Source: CAYMAZ01 sp964428185 (lineage in GTDB: Bacteria > Bacteroidota > Bacteroidia > Bacteroidales > DTU049). From it: a stretch of 64,000 nt of DNA. A program made the translations under genes and the position numbers. Location of the stretch: NCBI GenBank assembly GCA_964428185.1, contig CAYRXH010000005.1, positions 13,839 to 77,838 of the forward strand. The letters are read 5' to 3'. Of the stretch, positions 43,372 through 51,317 are shown piece by piece (positions within the stretch are counted from its first letter, which is position 1; each line of letters starts with the position of its first letter). The notes beneath the pieces are model-generated. The model was not told the DNA's origin and did no database searches. It saw nothing but the letters and a program-made list of their open reading frames with translations.

Positions 43372-43713
43372 ATGAATATGAACAAAGTTATTTTAAGAGA
43401 AAATGTAATATTGGGAGAACTAATAGATGTAAAACCTAAAGATAGTACAATTATTTTGCCTAATGAAAAACAAAAGGATAAATATTTTTTTGATGAACAT
43501 CCAATTCAAGTTAAAGTAAAATATGTTGGTATAAACAAAGAAACATATTCTTTTTTTGATGGAAAGACTGGCACACCATATAAAATAAAACCAGGTGATA
43601 TTTTATATCTTGATAGATTTCCTTCCGAAAACGAATATGTACTTTTGAATAAAAATATATATGTAAAAGTTTTAGTTGGTAATATTTTATGTGTTATTTC
43701 TGAAAAAGAATAA
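43372..43713 (+). CDS. GroES-like co-chaperonin
   Basis: 113 aa. The order ILRENVILGELIDVKPKDST, TIILPNEKQKDKYF, KVKYVG and IKPGDILYLDRF follows the GroES pattern (DRVLV, GGIILP loop, VVAVG, VKVGDxVLF). In T4 and some other phages such a protein replaces host GroES so that the chaperonin can fold the large capsid protein. Here the mobile-loop region carries ILPNEKQKDK. It sits before the structural genes, in line with that role. The match is by pattern only. Confidence 0.45.
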   Translation: MNMNKVILRENVILGELIDVKPKDSTIILPNEKQKDKYFFDEHPIQVKVKYVGINKETYSFFDGKTGTPYKIKPGDILYLDRFPSENEYVLLNKNIYVKVLVGNILCVISEKE

Positions 43714-43778
43714 AACATTTTACCTATATTGCAACCATAATGAAATAAATTTAGTATTAATCAAAAAATAAAGTTAAT

Positions 43779-44213
43779 ATGAAAAATCTTACAAAAGCAG
43801 AATTACTACAAAAATTGGTAGTTGAATTATCTAAAAATAGTTTATATTCAAAATCAATTTTTAAAAAATATGAAAAAATAGGATTAGAGATTCGCAATCT
43901 TGACACTAAATTAGTTGATATTGAAAATAAATTAAAAAAAGAAATTGTAGATGTTAATCCTGAAATGACAGTAGAAAAGATAAATGAATATGTGAAAACA
44001 AATAAAATTCCATCAAAACAAAGACCAATTATAGAAAAGATGATTAGTGAAGTCTATAAAGAAATGCATAATCATACAGTTAATATCCCAAAATTTAATT
44101 GGATAGATTTAAGAAAAATGAATGTAGGTATGGTAGATTTGTTGAAAAGTTATGGATTAGTAGATGAAAGGAAATTTATGTTTTTATTTAAAACTCATAA
44201 TCGAGTCATATAG
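43779..44213 (+). CDS. Hypothetical helical protein
   Basis: 144 aa, highly charged and helical, with a likely coiled coil at 25-60 (EKIGLEIRNLDTKLVDIENK). No motif recognised. It is followed by a strong terminator, so it closes the SSB-GroES-like transcription unit. Confidence 0.5.
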   Translation: MKNLTKAELLQKLVVELSKNSLYSKSIFKKYEKIGLEIRNLDTKLVDIENKLKKEIVDVNPEMTVEKINEYVKTNKIPSKQRPIIEKMISEVYKEMHNHTVNIPKFNWIDLRKMNVGMVDLLKSYGLVDERKFMFLFKTHNRVI

Positions 44214-44255
44214 AAAATCCTATTGTTCATATCCTTATTTACATGTCGGATTTTC

Positions 44256-44279
44256 AAGGAGTGTAATTTTACACTCCTT
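44256..44279 (+). terminator. Rho-independent terminator
   Basis: AAGGAGTGTAA (44256-44266) pairs exactly with TTACACTCCTT (44269-44279), followed by a T run to 44284. A strong plus-strand terminator after the 43779-44213 gene. Confidence 0.93.
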
Positions 44280-44342
44280 TTTTTATTCTTATTCTGAAAA
44301 TAAATTATATTTTTTATTATAATTTAATTTTTTTTAAAAAAA

Positions 44343-44375
44343 TTTGTTTATACAAAATTATGTTTTATATATTTG
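44343..44375 (+). promoter_or_regulatory. Bacteroidetes-type promoter (TTTG-N21-TATATTTG)
   Basis: TTTG at 44343-44346, 21 nt, TATATTTG at 44368-44375, followed by C. A full consensus match just after a terminator, so it starts a new unit: spike, lysis and perhaps packaging genes. It places the start of transcription near 44382, which excludes a TTG start at 44373 and supports the ATG at 44403. Confidence 0.75.
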
Positions 44376-44402
44376 CAAAAAGAACATTATATAACTTGGA
44401 AT

Positions 44403-44729
44403 ATGGAATATAAGAAAAATTGGATAGAAGAAGGTATGGAGGTTGCCCACAAAGATAATCCTCAACAAAAGTTGATTGTTAATAGAATTATAAGACAAAA
44501 TAAACCAATAAAAGTTCAAGAAAATAATGATTGGGTTACAGTTACAAAATCATTTGTTATAGCTGTTGAGGTGCATTGGTGGGAGAAAGATTTAGATACA
44601 GGTCAAAACAAATTACAAACTGCAAAGTTCCATACAAGATTGCTAATCCCTTGGCAAGTAGCTATGGAGTCTTTTACTAAAGGGGTTCATGTAATCGAAA
44701 ATTTTATCAAAAGAATAAATAAAATATGA
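44403..44729 (+). CDS. Hypothetical protein before the spike gene
   Basis: 108 aa from the ATG at 44403, chosen because the promoter at 44343-44375 would not transcribe an upstream start. It reads MEYKKNWIEEGMEVAHKDNP and is beta-rich with several Trp. No family recognised. It overlaps the tail-spike gene by 4 nt (ATGA), so the two are probably co-translated, perhaps as an assembly or adaptor pair. Confidence 0.55.
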   Translation: MEYKKNWIEEGMEVAHKDNPQQKLIVNRIIRQNKPIKVQENNDWVTVTKSFVIAVEVHWWEKDLDTGQNKLQTAKFHTRLLIPWQVAMESFTKGVHVIENFIKRINKI

Positions 44730-46492
44730 AAATATCTAAAAAAAACAAAAATAGTTTAAGAAGTGGTGGTAGAGAATATTTCTTTTATCAAAAGAAGTTT
44801 CTTGGAATAAATGATCAATTAATGGAGTTAGATGGTGCAACAGGTGTAAAACCTGTAGATGGTAAATTTATTGATGCTTCTTATATTGCTAATTTAAATA
44901 TTATTTTGGAAGGCGAAAATTATAGATATATTGATGCAGACAAGACTCCTCTTGAAAATGGAAATAGATTAGTAACAACTTACAATGCTGCGAAAACAGC
45001 AACCCCAAATGGTCTTCCTTTGTCAATTGACAATCCAATAAATATTTTAGTATCTCCTGGTAAATATCAATTTGATAATACGTTTAGATTAGATACTTCT
45101 TATATCAACATTAAATGCTTAACTAATGAAGCTGAAATTTATTTAGTAGGCTCATCAGGTATTTACATAGAAGATGATATAGTTACTCATTTAAAAGGTG
45201 TGGATGCAAGAGGATTAACTATGGCTAATGGACAAGAAATTAATTTATTGGTAATGAATCCTAATACAATTATTGAAAATTGTTATGCAAACAGTAATTC
45301 TTTTGGATATAGCACTACAGATGCAATAATTTTAAGCGGAACTTTTAAAAATGTTACTTCAGGAGACAATTCATTTGGTCGTTCAACATCAGGAAGTGTT
45401 TATTTGCATGGAAAATATGAAGATATAACTTCTGGTGATTATTCGTTAGGTTGTAGCGATAGTGGATATGTGGACATAGCTGGGGTAATTAGGAATTTAA
45501 ACATAGGTTCTTTATGTGTGGGTATTACTGATAATGGTCTTGTACGTTTACATTCTTTTATTGAAAATGTAATATGTAGATTTAAATGTTTTGGTGTATC
45601 AATGAATGGAAATGTAGAGGTTCATTGTCATGCAAAAAATGTAATGGTTATTTTAGGTGGAGGATGCTTTGGTAGTTCTATTGGAGGAAATGTGACTTTG
45701 CAAAATGTGGTATTGGAAAATATAATTTTAATAAATGTAAAAGGTGGCGATAGTTCATTTGGATATAGTTCTTCAGGTACTGTAGTTATTAATAATTCAA
45801 AGTTTAAAAATTGCAAAACATCAAAACTTAATTTTTGTAATAGTTTTGGATATTCTGGCTCTAATACAGTAACAATAGAAAATACAATAGTAGAAAATTG
45901 TTGGGGAGGAAGTTCATGTTTTGGGGTTGGTGGATTAGATGTGTTAATATCTTATACAACAGTCATAGGAACTGAATTTGTATCATGTTGTATATCATCA
46001 AATGGAAATGTTTTAAATACTGCAAAATTTAGAGATTGTAAAATTTTAGAGTTTAGTCCATCAAATAACTTTAATGGAGAACTAGTAAACTGTATATTAG
46101 AAGCAGGTTCTTTATCAAGTGGATATATGTATGGAAGAATTATTAATTGTGTCTTTGAACTGGGTACAGGAATTTTCCCCGATCCTGTTGGAAAATGTCA
46201 AGGTGTTACTATTGTTAATCCAGGAACAGGATATAATACTGGCGAAATATTAACAGTTGTTGGTGGAACAGGTGTGCCTGCAACATTACATGTAGATATG
46301 GCAGTTGGTGGTGCGATATTACAAATATCTATTATAAGTGGAGGAGCATATACTGAAAAACCTATTAACCCAGTTCTTACAACAGGATCATCAATTAATG
46401 ATGCTTTATTTGATTTAAGTAATTGGGAGGAAGGATGTGTGGTACAATGTGTAAATGGAGACAACACCATTAGTACTAAATATGTAGTCTAA
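44726..46492 (+). CDS. Tail spike with parallel beta-helix
   Basis: 588 aa. An N-terminal adaptor (1-75) is followed by a pectate-lyase-like start (LSIDNPINILVSPGKYQFDN) and a long right-handed beta-helix made of repeats such as SGDNSFGRSTSGSVYLHG and FGYSSSGTVVINNSKF (about 150-430). The C-terminal domain (VTIVNPGTGYNTGEILTVVG, ISGGAYTEKP) is a short two-repeat module seen in many phage fibres. Such spikes bind and often cut surface polysaccharide. I cannot assign catalytic residues. Confidence 0.7.
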   Translation: MKISKKNKNSLRSGGREYFFYQKKFLGINDQLMELDGATGVKPVDGKFIDASYIANLNIILEGENYRYIDADKTPLENGNRLVTTYNAAKTATPNGLPLSIDNPINILVSPGKYQFDNTFRLDTSYINIKCLTNEAEIYLVGSSGIYIEDDIVTHLKGVDARGLTMANGQEINLLVMNPNTIIENCYANSNSFGYSTTDAIILSGTFKNVTSGDNSFGRSTSGSVYLHGKYEDITSGDYSLGCSDSGYVDIAGVIRNLNIGSLCVGITDNGLVRLHSFIENVICRFKCFGVSMNGNVEVHCHAKNVMVILGGGCFGSSIGGNVTLQNVVLENIILINVKGGDSSFGYSSSGTVVINNSKFKNCKTSKLNFCNSFGYSGSNTVTIENTIVENCWGGSSCFGVGGLDVLISYTTVIGTEFVSCCISSNGNVLNTAKFRDCKILEFSPSNNFNGELVNCILEAGSLSSGYMYGRIINCVFELGTGIFPDPVGKCQGVTIVNPGTGYNTGEILTVVGGTGVPATLHVDMAVGGAILQISIISGGAYTEKPINPVLTTGSSINDALFDLSNWEEGCVVQCVNGDNTISTKYVV

Positions 46493-46529
46493 TATATGTA
46501 ATAATAAGAAATATATGTAATAATAAGAA
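46492..46529 (+). repeat. Tandem 19-bp duplication
   Basis: ATATATGTAATAATAAGAA occurs twice head to tail (46492-46510 and 46511-46529) directly after the spike stop codon. Probably a recent slippage event; no function is evident. Confidence 0.9.
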
Positions 46530-46580
46530 ATAAAGAAAAGGAGATAGCCAAATCATAATATTAATTTTAATTTAAATTAT

Positions 46581-46886
46581 ATGCTTATTCAAACACAATT
46601 ATCTTTAACATTAGCTGAAATACTTGGAATAATTGGATTATTATCAATGATTGTAGGAGTATGGATTGATGCACGTATTAGAATATCATCTTTGGAAATT
46701 AAAATGAAAGGTATAATAAGTATATTAGAATCACATATCGAATCTAATGATTCAAAGTTTATAGAATATGCAAAAGAAATGCGAGAACAATCTTGTGAAA
46801 CAAGAAAAGAAATAAAAGAAATTGCAGAAAGAATATATGAACTTCATCTGTTAATAGAAAGAAAAATTAATCAAAAGGAGAAATAA
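46581..46886 (+). CDS. Holin-like or accessory membrane protein 1
   Basis: 101 aa. One N-terminal membrane helix (LAEILGIIGLLSMIVGVWID) then a charged coiled coil (50-100). It begins the lysis cassette. The topology fits a holin accessory or anchored coiled-coil protein better than a classic holin with several helices. Family not recognised. Confidence 0.5.
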   Translation: MLIQTQLSLTLAEILGIIGLLSMIVGVWIDARIRISSLEIKMKGIISILESHIESNDSKFIEYAKEMREQSCETRKEIKEIAERIYELHLLIERKINQKEK

Positions 46887-46888
46887 AT

Positions 46889-47299
46889 ATGGATGCAATA
46901 ATTCAACATTTAATTGAGGCTTTTAAGTATATAATTGATTCAGTAGATTGGGTATATTTAGTTATTTATATGCTTACTGCATATATTGTATTAAAGGGTT
47001 TTGGTTTACAGAATAAAGAGAAAAAAGAAAAATTTACTTTACCTGTATGGTTGTTTAAGACAAGATGGATTGTATTAGGTATAGGTGTTTTTTATGCATT
47101 ATTATTTTCAATATTAAAAATATTTGATTATCTAACTTGGCATAATCCAGAAGATGTTCCTTATGGATTTATGGTTTTTTTCTCATTTATTCTAGGGCAA
47201 TTTTTAAATTTGTATGGAATAGAAAAATTAGTAGATGCAATTATTGCTGGAGTAAATGTATTTTATAAACATATGTTGAATAAATTTAAAACATCATAG
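46889..47299 (+). CDS. Putative holin
   Basis: 136 aa with three hydrophobic segments (WVYLVIYMLTAYIVLKGFGL; WIVLGIGVFYALLFSILKIF; PYGFMVFFSFILGQFLNLYG) and a basic C terminus (FYKHMLNKFKTS), the class I holin layout. It has an AAGGAG ribosome site, lies 2 nt from the previous gene and is followed by a peptidoglycan-active enzyme gene. It should form the inner-membrane lesion that starts lysis. Holin identity rests on topology and context. Confidence 0.55.
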   Translation: MDAIIQHLIEAFKYIIDSVDWVYLVIYMLTAYIVLKGFGLQNKEKKEKFTLPVWLFKTRWIVLGIGVFYALLFSILKIFDYLTWHNPEDVPYGFMVFFSFILGQFLNLYGIEKLVDAIIAGVNVFYKHMLNKFKTS

Positions 47300-47306
47300 T
47301 ATAGTT

Positions 47307-47945
47307 ATGAATCATTTATTGAATGTCACATATGAGCAAATAGAAGCAGTTTATAAAAAATTTGGCTTTAAATTTTTTCAATCAGATAAAAAAGATTATG
47401 ATATTAATATCTGGGGGATCAGGTCTTGTGATTTAGAAACTGATGTGTATAATGATGTAATAGGTGTTTCATGGAAATACAAAGGAAAAATTAATCATTA
47501 CACATTTGCTGCAACTACTGATCCTGGATTATTTTATCTTAAATATCCAATGTCCGTTAATGGTTCAGCATTGATTGTTCATAATAGACAATATAGAGGA
47601 GTATATATGGCAGGTAAACATAATCCATGTTTGCCAACAGAACATGAGGCATTAAGACAAGTAAAACCTATGTTATATTGGAGAGATAATAATAGAAATT
47701 CTTATAGAGATATTGAGAAAGGAAAAATATATGAAGGTATTTATTATACAAATCTTCATTCAAGGTCTCATAATAAGCCAATGTTACAAACAATAGGCAA
47801 GACGAGTGCTGGTTGTCAGGTTATTCAAAACCCCAAAGATTATTTTAATGATTTTATTCGTATTAGAGATATGGCTGTAAAAAATTGGGGACCATTATTT
47901 ACATACACTTTGTTTTTTGAAAGAGATATAAAAGATTTATTATGA
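47307..47945 (+). CDS. Putative peptidoglycan-active endolysin (His ... SAGC motif)
   Basis: 212 aa. NLH (149-151) and SAGCQVI (167-173) are spaced like the His and Ser-x-Gly-Cys active site of L,D-transpeptidase-like enzymes, a motif also found in several phage lysis proteins. There is no signal peptide, so it would need the holin for export. It sits between the holin candidate and the spanin-like genes, the classic place of an endolysin. The bond it attacks is unknown. It is the second candidate cell-wall enzyme besides the GH24-like protein at 26877. Confidence 0.55.
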   Translation: MNHLLNVTYEQIEAVYKKFGFKFFQSDKKDYDINIWGIRSCDLETDVYNDVIGVSWKYKGKINHYTFAATTDPGLFYLKYPMSVNGSALIVHNRQYRGVYMAGKHNPCLPTEHEALRQVKPMLYWRDNNRNSYRDIEKGKIYEGIYYTNLHSRSHNKPMLQTIGKTSAGCQVIQNPKDYFNDFIRIRDMAVKNWGPLFTYTLFFERDIKDLL

Positions 47946-48247
47946 AAAAATATGGCAACATAATAATTATTATTTTATTAACTATTGTTATATTGTTATA
48001 TTTTTTTGATTATCATAAAAACTCACAAGAGATATTTGGAAAGATTGATAGTTTAACAAATGTAATAGAAATAAAAAAAGAGTTTGAGGATTCATTATTA
48101 TTGGAATTGCAAAATATAGAAATTATAGATACAGAAAAAGTAAATAATTATTATGAGATTAAATATGAAAAAGAAGCATCTATTATTCGTGGGAATAATG
48201 TTAACTCGGATATTGAGTTTTTCTCAACATGGTACTATTCCCGTTGA
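47942..48247 (+). CDS. Inner-membrane spanin-like protein
   Basis: 101 aa with an N-terminal membrane anchor (IIIIILLTIVILLYFF) and a helical, charged periplasmic part (EIFGKIDSLTNVIEIKKEFE). This is the Rz-type i-spanin layout. It overlaps the endolysin stop by 4 nt and its 3' third overlaps the next gene in another frame, like Rz and Rz1 in lambda. In Gram-negative hosts spanins fuse the two membranes at the end of lysis. Confidence 0.5.
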   Translation: MKKYGNIIIIILLTIVILLYFFDYHKNSQEIFGKIDSLTNVIEIKKEFEDSLLLELQNIEIIDTEKVNNYYEIKYEKEASIIRGNNVNSDIEFFSTWYYSR

Positions 48248-48578
48248 CGATTTAAAACCATTAGATGTTGTTATATCAAGAGAAGATACACTGATATTAC
48301 TTAGTGATGATATGCTAAAATCTGTAAACTTATTGATCATAAAAAGTAAAATTCAGGATGAACATATTGATAGTTTGAATTATCTTATTCAAAAAAAAAA
48401 TATAGAAATAGATGATTGTATAACATTATCTATATCACAAAAAGAAACAATTAAACTTCAAGAAGAAAGATATGTTCTTATAGAAGATGAATATTACAAA
48501 GAACAGAAAAAGACTAAAACATATAAAACAATAATGATTGCTGAACTTGCACTAATTATTGTATTATTGTTGTTTTAG
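48165..48578 (+). CDS. Spanin-like protein with N-terminal signal and C-terminal membrane helix
   Basis: 137 aa from MKKKHLLFVG (48165); an ATG at 48153 would add 4 residues. It has an N-terminal export signal (LLFVGIMLTRILSFSQ), a coiled-coil middle and a C-terminal membrane helix (TIMIAELALIIVLLLF). Unimolecular spanins have this shape but begin as lipoproteins; here no Cys is at the cleavage site, so the outer-membrane end is unclear. It overlaps the upstream i-spanin-like gene by 83 nt in a different frame. Confidence 0.5.
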   Translation: MKKKHLLFVGIMLTRILSFSQHGTIPVDDLKPLDVVISREDTLILLSDDMLKSVNLLIIKSKIQDEHIDSLNYLIQKKNIEIDDCITLSISQKETIKLQEERYVLIEDEYYKEQKKTKTYKTIMIAELALIIVLLLF

Positions 48579-48657
48579 AAATATATGATGATGAATAATT
48601 ATCATATAATATATTTTACAATAATATGATTTATGTTTAAATGAAATAAAAAAGCAT

Positions 48658-49251
48658 ATGCTAAGATATAATGAGAATAATTTAGTTGAATTTATTTATC
48701 CTGGAGAAACACTACATGCTTCTGTGGAATTGATAAATGAATATAAAGATAATACTGAATTATTACAGAAAGTTTTGGTTTATGTGTTTAATGTATATTC
48801 TCCTAATAGTATTTATTCTGAATTTACCCCAGAGCAAAGAAAAGAACGTGTGTGTTTGGATTTGTTTGATAATAAGATTAAAAAAGAATATTTTGAAAGT
48901 AAAACGATTAAATCATTTGTTGATTTGTTTGTAGAGATGTCAATGACAGCAGTTCAAAGAGATCATGAAAGGTGTAAAAGAGATATTGAAGATTTACATG
49001 AATATATATCATCCATTCAATTTGTAAAAAAACAAAAGATAAAAAGAAAGATCGTATTTAAAGATGAAGAATTAGGTAGGGAATTTGAAAAAGAAATTGA
49101 TCTTGTAATTGATATAGATAATTCAGAAGAAAAGATTAAAGCAATATCTGTTAGAGAAAAATTATACAGTATAGATCAAAGATTGAGAAAACTTGTAGAA
49201 GCAGAAAAGATAGAAAAAGAATTAAGTGCAAAAACAATGTTTGAACAATAA
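48658..49251 (+). CDS. terS?: Putative small terminase subunit
   Basis: 197 aa, helical, with a basic segment (VKKQKIKRKIVFKDE) and a charged C-terminal helix (RLRKLVEAEKIEKELSAKTM). I see no clear helix-turn-helix. Its stop overlaps the start of the large terminase by one base (TAATG), so the two are translationally coupled, which is typical of terminase pairs. The role is inferred from this position only. Confidence 0.4.
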   Translation: MLRYNENNLVEFIYPGETLHASVELINEYKDNTELLQKVLVYVFNVYSPNSIYSEFTPEQRKERVCLDLFDNKIKKEYFESKTIKSFVDLFVEMSMTAVQRDHERCKRDIEDLHEYISSIQFVKKQKIKRKIVFKDEELGREFEKEIDLVIDIDNSEEKIKAISVREKLYSIDQRLRKLVEAEKIEKELSAKTMFEQ

Positions 49252-51308
49252 TGATTTTTGTTGATACAAAAAGATTTCAACCTGTTATTTATGGAAATGA
49301 TCTTCCACATAGGTATGATTTGTTTCATCATAATTATTTAGATATTCCAAACACTGAACCAAGATATATAAAGTATATTAAAGATAATAATATTATAGTA
49401 GATAGGACGTGGTGGACAAAACAATATGAAAGATGTATTAATGGTTTTACTATTCCAAATGTTGTTGTGAAAGGTGGTGATGCTATAAGAGATGGAATTG
49501 ATGCTATATGGTTTGATGATAGAATATATCTCCCACAATTAGATTTTACAATAAGCAATAGAGATATATGGATAACTGGACGGATGTACTTTTATCTTAA
49601 TTTTTGGAATATAAAAAGAGTTGATTTGAAAACCAAAAGAAAAATGATAGGACCTCCACGATTTACATCTTTATCATGGAAAAATTGGATAATAAGAGAG
49701 TTGTCGGTACAAAATATGAAAGATTTGTTATGGGTTAAAAGACGACAATGTGGTTTATCAGAAGAAACAGCAGCAGATATTGCATATGATTATTTATTTA
49801 TAAAGGATTCTCAAAATGCAATAGTTGCTGGTGAAGAAAAATATTCTGTTAATACTTTTAAAATGGTTAAACGTGGGATTGAGAGATTAATTAATACACA
49901 ATTTTACAAATGGAGTAGTATAAATAATAACGAATTGTTAAAGTCAAAATATTTTGGTTCTGAAATATATTGTAGAACGGCAAAAGATAATGAACAGGTT
50001 TTATCTGGTTTATCTCCAACTAAAGTAATTTATGAAGAATCTGGTATTTGGAAAAAAGGATTAGTAAGAACAACGGCAGAATTTGTAAATCAATCATTGG
50101 AAGCAGAGGGAATTAAAACAGGACAAAATGTTTTTATATCTACAGCTGGTGATATAAATGATTCTGTATCTGATATAGAGTATATGTGCTATAATCCTGA
50201 CGAATTTAATTTGATGAAATTTAAAAATATTTATGAAAAAGAACAAAGTGCAAGATATGCAGATGTGGCTTGTTTTATCCCTGGATGGGAATTTGAAATT
50301 ATAGATGAAGATGGTAATACTCTTAGAAAAGAAAGTGAAGAAAAGTTAATTGTAGATAGAACATCAAAATCTTCTAAAGATAGATTCCGTGCAATTACAA
50401 TGAAACCTTTTTATTTATCAGAATTATTTAGTAATATTACAGGAGGATATTTTGGAGAAGAAATTATATTTAATCTTAATGAAAGAAAATCTCATTTATA
50501 TACACATAAAGCATTAATAGTTGCACGCTATTACAGGTTAGAATGGAATGATCCAAGAGATTGGAGCAAGGGAGTAACAGCAATAGAAGATGAAGAAGGT
50601 GAATTTTATATTATGGAACATCCAATGACTGGTAAAGATGGATTGGTTTATGAAAATTTATATAAGGCTGGTACAGATAGTTATGATAAGGATGAAGCAA
50701 ATGAGAGTAATTCTAAAGGTTCTTTATATGTATTTAAGGGTTTTTTAAATGCAAATCATTCATATAAAAAGTGGTGTGCAAGGCTTACACAAAGACCTAG
50801 AATAGACGAAGGAGGTTCATATAAATTTTATGAAAATACAATAAAATTAGGAATATACTATAATTTTATTAATCTTATTGAATGGTCAAATATTCGTATC
50901 TTTGATTTTTATAAAAAGAATGGAATGGAGTATATATTGAAAGAACGTCCAGATATGGTTATATCAAGATATGTATTGAAATCAAATACTACAAATACAT
51001 ATGGTATAGACCCTTCAACAAAACCACATTGGTTGGCTATATTAAAAGATTATTTATCAGTAAAAGAAAATATTGATAAAATGGATGATATAGAACAAAT
51101 AGATGCATTTGCACGTTTTAAATATGATCCGACTGGGAAAAAGTATAATTGTGATATTACTATAGCCTCTGCATTATCATTAGTTTGTTATGAAGATGAG
51201 ACAGAATTACAAACAATAGAACAGGAAGATGAGAAGATACGAGAAATAATTGGAGTTATGGTTTATACAGAAGATCAATATGGAAATATTAGTCAATTAT
51301 TAAGATAA
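49251..51308 (+). CDS. terL: Terminase large subunit
   Basis: 685 aa. The ATPase half has a variant Walker A KRRQCGLSE (163-171) and Walker B VIYEES (259-264) in the crAss-type form, where the usual DE reads EE. The coupling motif lies near VFISTAGD (about 295-305). The nuclease half starts with KAGTDSYDKDEAN, in which the first Asp is the expected RNase H-like metal ligand. It pumps the genome into the prohead and cuts it. The order TerL, portal, capsid is conserved in Crassvirales. Confidence 0.9.
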   Translation: MIFVDTKRFQPVIYGNDLPHRYDLFHHNYLDIPNTEPRYIKYIKDNNIIVDRTWWTKQYERCINGFTIPNVVVKGGDAIRDGIDAIWFDDRIYLPQLDFTISNRDIWITGRMYFYLNFWNIKRVDLKTKRKMIGPPRFTSLSWKNWIIRELSVQNMKDLLWVKRRQCGLSEETAADIAYDYLFIKDSQNAIVAGEEKYSVNTFKMVKRGIERLINTQFYKWSSINNNELLKSKYFGSEIYCRTAKDNEQVLSGLSPTKVIYEESGIWKKGLVRTTAEFVNQSLEAEGIKTGQNVFISTAGDINDSVSDIEYMCYNPDEFNLMKFKNIYEKEQSARYADVACFIPGWEFEIIDEDGNTLRKESEEKLIVDRTSKSSKDRFRAITMKPFYLSELFSNITGGYFGEEIIFNLNERKSHLYTHKALIVARYYRLEWNDPRDWSKGVTAIEDEEGEFYIMEHPMTGKDGLVYENLYKAGTDSYDKDEANESNSKGSLYVFKGFLNANHSYKKWCARLTQRPRIDEGGSYKFYENTIKLGIYYNFINLIEWSNIRIFDFYKKNGMEYILKERPDMVISRYVLKSNTTNTYGIDPSTKPHWLAILKDYLSVKENIDKMDDIEQIDAFARFKYDPTGKKYNCDITIASALSLVCYEDETELQTIEQEDEKIREIIGVMVYTEDQYGNISQLLR

Positions 51309-51317
51309 TCATTAATT

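Noticed and set aside
44373..44402. Upstream TTG start for the 44403 gene
   Set aside because: It lies inside the -7 box of a full-consensus promoter, so it would not be on the transcript.
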